Assembly (NCBI GenBank): GCA_964440095.1
Contig: CAYTPZ010000006.1
Span: forward strand, 1-64,000
Reading direction: 5' to 3'
Source of the DNA: JACNKJ01 sp964440095
Lineage (GTDB): Bacteria > Krumholzibacteriota > Krumholzibacteriia > JACNKJ01
Length of the DNA stretch: 64,000 bases
Below the pieces are notes generated by a model that saw only the letters and a list, made by a program, of their open reading frames with translations, was not told the DNA's origin and did not search any database. Position numbers and translations under genes: made by a program. The stretch's first letter is position 1. Every line of letters begins with the position of its first letter. Below, one piece after another: positions 32,690-40,092 of the stretch.

Positions 32690-32716
32690 CCCCCCGCGAA
32701 TGCGGGGGGCTTTTTT
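32690..32716. terminator. bidirectional hairpin terminator
   Basis: An 8-bp stem CCCCCCGC / GCGGGGGG with a 4-nt loop, followed by C and TTTTTT on the plus strand. On the minus strand it lies about 40 bp past the Kbl stop and is followed by TTCTCTTTA. Confidence 0.75.
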
Positions 32717-32750
32717 CTGGCCGGTAGCCCTTAGCTGACAGTTGGTGGCC

Positions 32751-33959
32751 TTAGACTTCCGCTCCCTGAATCACACCCAACTCCTTGCCCACCTTGGTGA
32801 AAGCGGCAATAGCCTTGTCCAGATGCGCTTGCGTATGCGCCCCGGAAACTTGTACGCGGATGCGCGCCTTTTCCTTGGGCACCACGGGATAGAAGAACCC
32901 GATCACATAGATGCCCTCGTCGAGCATCTTGCTCGCGAACTCCTGACTGAGTTTCGCATCGTAGAGCATGATGGGAACGATGGGATGAACACCCGGCACG
33001 ATGTCGAAACCAGCGGCCGTCATCTTCTCGCGGAAGTACTTAGTGTTCTTCTCGCTGCGGTCGCGAAGCTCGGTGCTGCCCATCAGGATCTCCAGCGTCT
33101 TCAGGCTGGCACTGACAATGGCGGGGGCCACCGTGTTGCTGAAGAGATAGGGACGGCTGCGCTGGCGCAGCAGGTCGATGATCTCCTTGCGACCGGTGGT
33201 GAAGCCGCCCGAACCGCCGCCCATGGCCTTGCCGAGCGTTGAGGTGATCACGTCCACGCGGCCGAGAGCACCGCAGTGCTCCACGCTGCCGCGGCCCGTG
33301 GGGCCGAAGAATCCGCTGGCGTGGCAGTCGTCCACCATGACCATGGCACCGTACTCGTCGGCCAGGTCGCAGATCTTGTCGATCTGGGCGACGATTCCGT
33401 CCATGGAGAAAACGCCGTCGGTGGCGATCATGATGCGCTTCGCGCCGCCGGCCTTGGCCTCATCGAGCTTGGCCCGCAGATCTTCCATATCGTTGTTGGC
33501 ATAGCGGAAACGCTTGGCCTTGCAAAGACGAATGCCGTCAATAATAGACGCGTGATTCAAAGCGTCGCTGATGATAGCGTCATCAGGGCCCAGGAGCACT
33601 TCGAAGAGTCCACCGTTGGCATCGAAGCAGGCTGCATAGAGAATGGTGGCCTCGGTGTGGAAGAACTCGGCCAGCTTGGCTTCAAGCTGCATGTGGATGT
33701 CCTGCGTGCCGCAGATGAAACGCACGGAGGAGAGTCCGAAGCCGTGCGTGTCCATGCCGTCCTTGGCCGCCTGGATGATGTCCGGATGATTGGACAGACC
33801 CAGGTAATTGTTCGCACAGAAATTGACCACGTCTGCGCCAGTGTCCAGCTTGATGTCGGGCTTCTGATCGCTGACGATGACGCGCTCGCGCTTATAGAGA
33901 CCTGCGTCTTCGATTTCCTTCAGGGTCGTCTGAAGTTCGGTTCTTACCTTGTCGAACAT
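32751..33959 (-). CDS. kbl: glycine C-acetyltransferase (2-amino-3-ketobutyrate CoA ligase)
   Basis: A PLP enzyme of the alpha-oxoamine synthase family that splits 2-amino-3-ketobutyrate with CoA into glycine and acetyl-CoA. The 402 residues match the family length. Landmarks: NFCANNYLGLSNHP near the N terminus, GTQDIHMQLE, the PLP-binding Asp/His segment VDDCHASGFFG, and the Schiff-base Lys in TSTLGKAMGG (about 244). AGGAGG precedes the ATG. It follows the threonine dehydrogenase gene by 37 bp, so the pair performs the two-step threonine-to-glycine route. Confidence 0.96.
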   Translation of the reverse strand: MFDKVRTELQTTLKEIEDAGLYKRERVIVSDQKPDIKLDTGADVVNFCANNYLGLSNHPDIIQAAKDGMDTHGFGLSSVRFICGTQDIHMQLEAKLAEFFHTEATILYAACFDANGGLFEVLLGPDDAIISDALNHASIIDGIRLCKAKRFRYANNDMEDLRAKLDEAKAGGAKRIMIATDGVFSMDGIVAQIDKICDLADEYGAMVMVDDCHASGFFGPTGRGSVEHCGALGRVDVITSTLGKAMGGGSGGFTTGRKEIIDLLRQRSRPYLFSNTVAPAIVSASLKTLEILMGSTELRDRSEKNTKYFREKMTAAGFDIVPGVHPIVPIMLYDAKLSQEFASKMLDEGIYVIGFFYPVVPKEKARIRVQVSGAHTQAHLDKAIAAFTKVGKELGVIQGAEV

Positions 33960-33996
33960 GTCTGTCCTCCTGAGGCCCTCCCGGGCCGGGCTTCGG

Positions 33997-34977
33997 TTAG
34001 ACCAGCAGTCCTGCCTCGTGCTTTTTGCGCAGATTCATGAGCATGTCTTCGGTCATGGCGCCCAGGTCGAAAGCGGGTTTCCAGCCCCACTCCTCGCGGG
34101 CCGCGCTGTCGTCGATGGAATTGGGCCAACTGTCGGCGATGGCCTGACGGAAATCCGGCTCGTAGCTGCAGGTGAACCCGGGCATCACCTTGCGGATGCT
34201 CTCGGCGAGTTCGGTCACCGAGAAACTCATGGCCGCGATGTTGAAATCGTTGTGATGCTTCAGGCTGTCCATCGGCGCTTCCATGAGATCGATCGTCGCC
34301 TTGATGGCGTCGGGCATGTACATCATCGGGAGAACGGTCTCCTCCTTCACGAAGCACTCGTAGCGGCCCTTCTTGACGGCATCGTAGTAGATGGCCACGG
34401 CGTAATCGGTGGTGCCGCCGCCGGGCAGGGTCTCGTGGCTGATGATGCCCGGATAGCGCACGCCGCGGCAGTCCAGCCCGAAGCGCTTGACGTAGTAGTC
34501 CGCGAGCAGCTCGCCGGCCACCTTGGTTACACCATACATGGTCGTTGGCTTGAGCACGGTTTCGTTGGGCGTCATTTCCAAAGGAGCGCCGGGGCCCCAA
34601 ACCGCGATGGAGCTGGGTACGAAGATGCGCGTGAGCTTCTTCTCCACACCGATGTCCAGGACGTTCTTGAGCCCGTCCATATTGACGGACCAGCAGAGCC
34701 AGGGCTTGTCCTCGCCCACGGCCGAGAGGATGGCCGCCATGTGGTAGATGGTGTCGATCTCGTATTTATCGACAACCGCCTCCACCGAAGCCTTGTCGGC
34801 CACATCGATATACTCGAAGGGACCCGACTCGAGCAGTTCTTTGCTGGGTGCTGTTTTGCGTCCGGTGGCCAGGACATTGTCCGCGCCGTACTTCTCGCGG
34901 AGGGCCAGGGTCAGTTCGGAACCGATCTGTCCGACTGCGCCGGTGACCAGGATGCGCTTCATCTCGTTATGGGCCAT
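33997..34977 (-). CDS. tdh: L-threonine 3-dehydrogenase, SDR/epimerase type
   Basis: An NAD-dependent enzyme that oxidises L-threonine to 2-amino-3-ketobutyrate, the substrate of the neighbouring Kbl. Unlike E. coli Tdh, which is a zinc alcohol dehydrogenase, this one has the extended short-chain dehydrogenase fold: ILVTGAVGQIGSEL dinucleotide motif, YHMAAILSAVGE, SSIAVWGP and the catalytic YxxxK (MYGVTKVAGE). The ATG chosen has GAGAGG upstream and gives 326 residues. An upstream in-frame ATG would add 29 unlike residues. It is the first gene of the Tdh-Kbl operon. Confidence 0.94.
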   Translation of the reverse strand: MAHNEMKRILVTGAVGQIGSELTLALREKYGADNVLATGRKTAPSKELLESGPFEYIDVADKASVEAVVDKYEIDTIYHMAAILSAVGEDKPWLCWSVNMDGLKNVLDIGVEKKLTRIFVPSSIAVWGPGAPLEMTPNETVLKPTTMYGVTKVAGELLADYYVKRFGLDCRGVRYPGIISHETLPGGGTTDYAVAIYYDAVKKGRYECFVKEETVLPMMYMPDAIKATIDLMEAPMDSLKHHNDFNIAAMSFSVTELAESIRKVMPGFTCSYEPDFRQAIADSWPNSIDDSAAREEWGWKPAFDLGAMTEDMLMNLRKKHEAGLLV

Positions 34978-35188
34978 TTTCGACCTCTCGATGACGATGT
35001 GGATGGTTGGCGGGGCGGCCGCCCCAAGCGCCTCCAAGCTACAAAATCCGGACCTGCGAATCAAGAATCGCGAGGCCTCTTTCCTTGGCCCGCAGGCTCA
35101 ACGGGCCAGATTATTTCAGCCAAATCTGAGTCATTCAGCCCGCTTCGCAGTCGGGCCGAGGAAAACACCTCCCGACGATGGGGGAAAT
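34978..35188. other. non-coding region upstream of tdh
   Basis: No gene is supported. It must hold the tdh promoter, but I cannot point to convincing boxes. A 14-bp palindrome GGGGCGGCCGCCCC lies in the tdh leader near 35012-35025 and may fold in the mRNA. Confidence 0.4.
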
Positions 35189-35225
35189 AGAAGACGGGGA
35201 GGGGCTAAGCCCCTCCCCGTCTTCT
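35189..35225 (-). terminator. strong hairpin terminator of the candidate selenoprotein gene
   Basis: A perfect 17-bp stem (arms AGAAGACGGGGAGGGGC / GCCCCTCCCCGTCTTCT) with a 3-nt loop. A second imperfect stem (35246-35256 with 35291-35301) lies between it and the stop codon. The core CGGGGAGGG is shared with other sorting-domain genes. Confidence 0.8.
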
Positions 35226-35308
35226 ATTTCTGAACGGAAAGCAAAGCGGTTTTCCTCCGAGTGCTTGCGAGTCTGCGAGCCGGAGCCCGAAGGAAGACCG
35301 CGAGCGTC

Positions 35309-37291
35309 CTACTTAAGCATCACCATTTTCTTGGTCTCTGATTTCTCGTCAGCGCTGAGCTTATAGAAATAGAGTCCCGAGGGAACCTGGTGGCCCTTGG
35401 CGTCGGTGCCATCCCAGTTCGCCATGTGCTCGCCGGCATTCAGAACGCAGTCGATGAGAACCTTCACCGAACGTCCCCGCACATCGAAGACCTCCATCTT
35501 CACAGCGCCGATCTGGGCCAGGCTGAAGCTGATGTCGGTTTTCGGGTTGAAGGGATTGGGCACGTTCTGGCTCAGAGCCAGGGCGCGCGCGGGAATGTCG
35601 TCCGCGCCGGTGAGATCGGGATCGAGCCAGTCGAGCACACGATCCATCACCATGGCGCGATCGGCAGCATTGTTGATGGCCTCATATCCGAAGGAGAAGT
35701 AGACCGTGCGGTAGGTGCCGGTGTCGGCACGAGTACCACCGTTGCGAACGGAGCTGTATTCCCAAACCGCTGATCCGCCGTTATAAGGATCCACGTCGCT
35801 GGGATACTCCTGGTTGTTCGCACCATCTCCACCCTGGATATTGATGGTCAAGCCATCGGTGATCGGGTCGCCGGCCACGCCGGCCAAGGTGTAGTCGTTG
35901 GTGTCATCGGCGACGAATGTGGCATGCAGGTAGTCGCGGTACCAGGCGTAGGCCGCGCCACCCTGATCGTTAAGATCCCAACCAATGTCCTGACCCGAGA
36001 CGAAGAGGGAGCCTCCGCTTTCGAGATAATCCCCGAGCGCCGAACGATCGTCATCGTCGAGTGTCGGGAAAGCGAAGCCGCAGTTCCAGACGACAATGTC
36101 GAAGTATGCCAGAATATCAGAAGTCAGTACGCTGCTTCCGCGATCCCAGGTAGCCCAACTGCGGCCGTGGGCGTCGATGGCTGGACCGAAGTAATCGGCC
36201 TCATAGCTGTCGGCGCCGTCATCGTCCACCAACAGAATTTCCGTATCGGCGGTGATCACCGAGTAGCTGATCGAGCGATCATCGGTGCGTGTGGACTGGG
36301 AGCTGATACCCAAAACAGCTTCGCCGCCACCACTCGACCCCGTCTCGATCATGACGTTGAAGCTGACGCTCTCGCCCGGATTCAAGGGAACTGTCGCCGA
36401 GTAGTAAAGCGTCTCGCCGTCGGTCAGCCAGACATTCCAGTCGCCGGGAAGTCCGCTGGTATCGAAGGTCAGCTCGTATGTGTCGGCCAAATTGCCCGTG
36501 TTGAACAAGCTGAACTCGCCGTATTCGTGAGCACCCTGGTCAATGACAACCCGCTCACCGAGATTGTAGAAACGGAAAGCGTAGTCGCCGGTGGGCAGGT
36601 TGTTGGTCGCCTGCATGACTTCCTTGGTGTCCTCGTTCTGCACGATGACAATCAGACGAAGCTCATCTAGATTCCACGCACCGTTGGCGGGGAAGGTCTG
36701 ATAGACGTTCTGGACCTGTCCCGCTGTATCGATGGTCAGAGGGGTCTCGGTAATCATGTCGCGCAGAACGTCCTGAAGCATATCTCCACCGATGAGAAGA
36801 TTGTTCTCCACTACGAAGGCGCGGATCATGTAGTTGCCGGGCATGTCGTCGGTCAACTCGATATCGAAGTCGGCATAGGCGGGCAGACCTTCATAGGCCC
36901 AGTTGTTGTAGCTGATTTTCACCGGGGTCGCGTCGGCATAGTGGGCCCTGACGATTCCATCGTAGGGTCCGCCATCGATCACGTCGGTACCGGCTCCGAC
37001 CTGGTTGATCAGTCCCAGCCACACGAGGTGTGGGATACCGCTCATGTTGTAGTAGTTCTGTCGAACATCAGCATCGGGGACACCGATGTCGTTGTAGTAT
37101 TCGATGCAATCGAATTCAGTATCGTCGTAGCGATCTTGCATCACGGCAAGACCTGCGGAAGCCCGCGGACAATAGGGTCACCATGTGGCGGTGCCCAGCT
37201 CGGCGAAGACCGTGCGGGGAACCAGGGCGTAGACCTGTACGGCCAACCCGAGCAAAATGAGCGCGAGGAGCGCTCTACGGCTGAAGTTCAT
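35309..37291 (-). CDS. candidate secreted selenoprotein: thioredoxin-like UxxC protein with type IX sorting domain
   Basis: Reading through one TGA gives a 660-residue secreted protein. The ATG at 37289-37291 has a strong AGGAGGAAGC ribosome site. Residues 1-22 are a signal peptide. The TGA is codon 38, in ATW-TGA-PYCPRA, exactly at the first Cys of a WCxxC redox motif (C41 follows), so selenocysteine gives WUPYC. The thioredoxin-like part resembles Omp28-type proteins (to about 150) and includes IPHLVWLG. Further on are Ig-like regions, a GATase-like or ThuA-like block (ILLVDDDGADSYEADYF, GGSLFVSGQDIGWDL) and the sorting domain (SQNVPNPFNPKT, final KKMVMLK). An internal GTG at 37142-37144 would lose the signal peptide and the redox site. 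A -10 box lies upstream and a terminator follows. Redox or peroxide defence outside the cell is inferred. Confidence 0.78.
37130..37177 (-). promoter_or_regulatory. candidate bacterial SECIS element downstream of the in-frame TGA
   Basis: Immediately after the TGA (37178-37180) two alternative hairpins can form. The first has a small GCA-GGUCU-UGC apical stem-loop (37146-37156), 24 nt from the TGA and very like the E. coli fdhF apical GCAGGUCUGC. The second is an 8-bp stem GGUCUUGC / GCAAGAUC (one G-U pair) with loop CGUGAU, about 32 nt from the TGA. Both fit the spacing and loop-G demands of bacterial SECIS models, but a real prediction was not run. Confidence 0.5.
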
Positions 37292-37333
37292 GCTTCCTCC
37301 TGAGTCGCGTATGGGAACAGTTCACCGGGCGGG

Positions 37334-37342
37334 ATTATAGCA
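37334..37342 (-). promoter_or_regulatory. extended -10 promoter of the candidate selenoprotein gene
   Basis: Minus strand TGCTATAAT, about 45 bp before the ATG, implying a leader of ~36 nt. No good -35 box is seen, as is common for extended -10 promoters. The rest of 37292-37508 shows no gene. Confidence 0.5.
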
Positions 37343-37508
37343 AAAGGCGGGCCTTGCAGGGGGGGGAAAGAAACACTCTCAGTCGGCTTCGAACTCCTTC
37401 GAGAATTTCTTTTTTCTCATCGGACTGATATATTTGATTCAAGTTTCTGCAACATCCGCACTATGCCTAATGATTCCCCATGATTCCCTGGGCTGCCCAG
37501 CTGAATCA

Positions 37509-37609
37509 GGTAGGACCTTTCTCCCACGCGCCTGTGACGCGAGGCAAAGGTCATCATTTGATCACATGGAAAATCTCGCGGAACCGAAGCGTGGGGGGAA
37601 GGTCCTACC
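37509..37609. repeat. 101-bp element with 21-bp inverted terminal repeats
   Basis: Arms at 37509-37529 and 37589-37609 begin GGTAGGACC and match as reverse complements with two differences. Both differences become G-U pairs in a plus-strand RNA. A second nested stem pairs CGCGAG (37538-37543) with CTCGCG (37575-37580). The right arm contains the stop codon of the DUF971 gene. It could be a small non-autonomous mobile element, a 3' stabilising hairpin, or an RNA gene. Confidence 0.6.
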
Positions 37610-37907
37610 CCTCCCCTTCCAACTCGCGCAAACGGTCGAATGTGAAAATTCCCGTGCCGTGCCCATCGCTGAACATGATCTGGATGGCGTAGTGCCCCAC
37701 CGCATCGATGCGAACAGGATGCACATCCTCGGGAACGCTGGCGGGATCAAGCAGCGGACGACCGGTCATTTCTTCGATGCACTGAGCACAAGGGCAAGCC
37801 AGGCGCAGATAGCGAGCGGCATAGCTGCTGCGATGACCGTCCTTCCATTGAATGGCGACGTCATGCGCACCTTCGCGACTTATCTCAACCGGCGTTGTGC
37901 GATCCAT
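37605..37907 (-). CDS. DUF971 domain protein
   Basis: A 100-residue protein of the DUF971 family, the domain also found at the N terminus of gamma-butyrobetaine hydroxylase. It has a start like ISREGAHDVAIQWKDGHRSSY, a Cys-containing CPCAQCIEE motif that may bind a metal, and the end FSDGHGTGIFTFDRLREL. Bacterial versions are often beside Mrp/ApbC, as here, and a role in Fe-S metabolism is suspected but not shown. A gap of 10 bp from the Mrp gene and GGAGAG before the ATG support one operon. Confidence 0.9.
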   Translation of the reverse strand: MDRTTPVEISREGAHDVAIQWKDGHRSSYAARYLRLACPCAQCIEEMTGRPLLDPASVPEDVHPVRIDAVGHYAIQIMFSDGHGTGIFTFDRLRELEGEG

Positions 37908-37917
37908 GCCATCTCTC

Positions 37918-38994
37918 CTAGAAGTTGATCTTCACCGCGGCTTCATCATTCATGCTGCGAATACTCACCTGCGCCGCCATCTGTGCAGCAATGGCCTGGA
38001 AAGCGCGGGCGTGTTCGCCGTTAGGGTCGGCAATCACGGTGGGCTCCCCGGCATCGCTGTCTTCACGAATCTTCGTGGAGAGCGGAAGCTCACCCAGGAA
38101 GGGAAGACCGAGGCGTGTGGCCGCCTTCTTGGTGCCGCCGTTGCCGAAGATGTAGTCCTTCTCTCCACACGCGGGGCAGGAATAGTAGCTCATGTTTTCC
38201 ACGAGACCGAGCACCGGTGTCTTCAAGGAGTTGAACAGGCTGATGGCTTTCTGTGCCACCTTGAGCGCAACATCCTGGGGCGTTGAAACCACGATTGCTC
38301 CAGTTAGCGCGATCTTCTGACAGAGTGAAAGCTGGATGTCTCCGGTGCCAGGAGGCAGGTCGATGATCATGTAATCCAAGTCGCCCCACTCCACGTTGGC
38401 GATGAACTCATCGATCATTTTCACCAGCATGGGTCCGCGCCAAACCACGGCCTTCTCTTCTTCCAGGAAGAAACCCATGGAGATGAACTTCACGCCGTGC
38501 TTTTCGGCAGGAAGAATTCGATTCTCTTCAACCGTCGGCTTGGCCTCGGTGCCCATGATAGTGGGAACGCTGGGGCCGTAGATATCCAGGTCCATCAGGC
38601 CAACGCGAGCGCCCGTCTGTGCCAGGGCCAAAGCCAAATTCACACTGACGGTAGATTTGCCCACGCCACCCTTGCCGCTGGCCACCGGAATCATGTGGGT
38701 CACGCCCGCGATGTTCTGCAGACCGGCTGCCTGCGGGGCTGCCTGCCGAACCTGAGCAGTCATATTCACATCCACCGAATCCACACCATCGAGTGCGAGC
38801 ACTAGCTGCTCGGCCTGCGATTTGAACTGATCTTTCACAGGGCAAGCCGGCGTGGTCAGTTCTATATCGAAGGCGACCTTGCCACCGTCGATGGTCATGT
38901 TCTTCACGAATCCGAGGCTCACGACGTCGCGCCCAAGATCGGGATCCATGATCTGACTGAGTGCGGCGAGAATGGATTTTTTATCGGCGGGCAT
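37918..38994 (-). CDS. mrp: Mrp/ApbC (NBP35-type) Fe-S cluster carrier ATPase
   Basis: A P-loop NTPase that binds and transfers Fe-S clusters. Residues 1-90 form a DUF59/MIP18 domain (LSQIMDPDLGRDVVSLGFV). The deviant Walker A is GKGGVGKST (107-115), followed by DLDIYGPSVP, a DxxPG segment (IDLPPGTGD) and the CxxC (YSCPACG) that holds a bridging cluster in dimers. The 358 residues are normal for the family. The ATG has AGGAGAA upstream. Together with DUF971 it forms a two-gene operon. Confidence 0.95.
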   Translation of the reverse strand: MPADKKSILAALSQIMDPDLGRDVVSLGFVKNMTIDGGKVAFDIELTTPACPVKDQFKSQAEQLVLALDGVDSVDVNMTAQVRQAAPQAAGLQNIAGVTHMIPVASGKGGVGKSTVSVNLALALAQTGARVGLMDLDIYGPSVPTIMGTEAKPTVEENRILPAEKHGVKFISMGFFLEEEKAVVWRGPMLVKMIDEFIANVEWGDLDYMIIDLPPGTGDIQLSLCQKIALTGAIVVSTPQDVALKVAQKAISLFNSLKTPVLGLVENMSYYSCPACGEKDYIFGNGGTKKAATRLGLPFLGELPLSTKIREDSDAGEPTVIADPNGEHARAFQAIAAQMAAQVSIRSMNDEAAVKINF

Positions 38995-39068
38995 GCAGGT
39001 TCTCCTGGATACGGGTTACAGATAAGGTGCTAAAAATGAGAGGCAGCGGCAATGGTTCTCTGCTCGCC

Positions 39069-39200
39069 CTAGAGGCCGAGTTCGTTCTTATTCTCTTCAG
39101 CCGGGGGCAGAGGATCTTCCTGATCGCTTACCACAGATAGCTGCGGAGCGCGTTCGGCGTGGCGGCAGTTCTCACAATTTCCGGTTACGACGAAGGCCAT
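39069..39200 (-). pseudogene. internally deleted ferredoxin gene remnant
   Basis: A 43-residue frame starts MAFVVTGNCENCRH, typical of the N terminus of 7Fe/8Fe ferredoxins, and ends in a segment like their C terminus (VSDQEDPLPPAEENKNELGL). The middle, with the cluster-binding Cys blocks, is missing. It looks like an in-frame internal deletion of a ferredoxin. It could conceivably still be translated, but the ribosome site is weak. The rest of 38995-39306 shows nothing else. Confidence 0.5.
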
Positions 39201-39306
39201 GCCGACTCGTTTTCGGGCTTAGGTGATCCCTCGAAATAGCCACTTGGCCGTCATAGTCAAGACGGAAAGTCCTTGAAATAACTGGAGCTCCAGGTACGGA
39301 AATGGC

Positions 39307-40044
39307 CTAGTCCGCCAGTGTGAACCTCCAGGCGCAGAACCATTCTTCGGGATGGGTATCCGGCGGACAGGCGATGCACTCGCAGCGAATGCGCTCATCG
39401 ATGGCCGCGGCGAAGGTCGTGTATTCCACCACTCCACCCGACTTACATGGATAGTCCGCCAGGCCCTTCCGTTTGCGTGCGGCTTGCACGCGGCAGTTGA
39501 TCATTTTGAAGATGAGGGCGCCGTCTTCGTCCCACTCGGCAGCCTGCTCATTGATGCGCGCGTAGAGCCTGAACTGCAGCGCGGTGGCCAGCGCTTCAAG
39601 GCCACCATTTTCGGGAAGCTCGAGCAACTTTTTGATGCGCCGGGCCTCGAAGGGCGAATAACCGCTCCATGCATTGTCGTTGCAGGTCTTGGCGGTTTCC
39701 ATGTCGTGAGTTTGCTCGACAGCTTGGAACCAGACGCCGTCGTTCACCAGCCAGTTCACCGAAAGCGCGTCGAGGAGCTTTAGCAAGGCTTCGCGGCCCA
39801 TGGACCTCATGGCAGTCGGCAGACCATCTTCGGTTTCAAACTGCAGGTTCTTGCCAAGGCGGTCCACTTGAATGCTCAAACCTCGCTCAAAGGCTTTCTC
39901 TTCGGCTTCGAAAGCGCCTTCAAGACCTAGACTTTTCTCGGCCTCACGAAACCAAAGCGCATGATGGGTAAGCATGCGGCGAAAGGCATCCACCGCAAAG
40001 GCGAGCAGCTGTTTCTGGTCGAGTTCATCGAAGTTTCGGGGCAT
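39307..40044 (-). CDS. DUF6125-like cytosolic protein
   Basis: A soluble 245-residue protein. The block WLVNDGVWFQAVEQTHDMETAKTC and the later WSGYSPFEARRIKKLLEL are typical of a family (DUF6125) whose function is not established. A C-terminal Cys-rich segment (RCECIACPP, then FCAW), together with an upstream Cys (MINCR), may bind a metal or cluster. The ATG is preceded by AAAGGA. It sits between the ferredoxin relic and the DUF255 gene, all on the minus strand. Confidence 0.7.
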   Translation of the reverse strand: MPRNFDELDQKQLLAFAVDAFRRMLTHHALWFREAEKSLGLEGAFEAEEKAFERGLSIQVDRLGKNLQFETEDGLPTAMRSMGREALLKLLDALSVNWLVNDGVWFQAVEQTHDMETAKTCNDNAWSGYSPFEARRIKKLLELPENGGLEALATALQFRLYARINEQAAEWDEDGALIFKMINCRVQAARKRKGLADYPCKSGGVVEYTTFAAAIDERIRCECIACPPDTHPEEWFCAWRFTLAD

Positions 40045-40092
40045 GGCGCGTCCTTTGATCGGGCGCGCGAATTGTACCCGGGTACAGACGAA

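Noticed and set aside
35309..37144. Start of the sorting-domain protein at the GTG near 37144
   Set aside because: That start has no ribosome site and no signal peptide, while the upstream ATG in the same frame has both; only the TGA separates them.
37178..37180. TGA read as reassigned codon (Gly or Trp code)
   Set aside because: Many genes in the window end in TGA, and none has other internal TGA codons, so general reassignment does not fit.
37509..37609. Structured element as tRNA-Sec, SRP RNA or 6S RNA
   Set aside because: No T-loop GTTCGA, no SRP tetraloop motif and no CCA end; the shape is a simple long hairpin.
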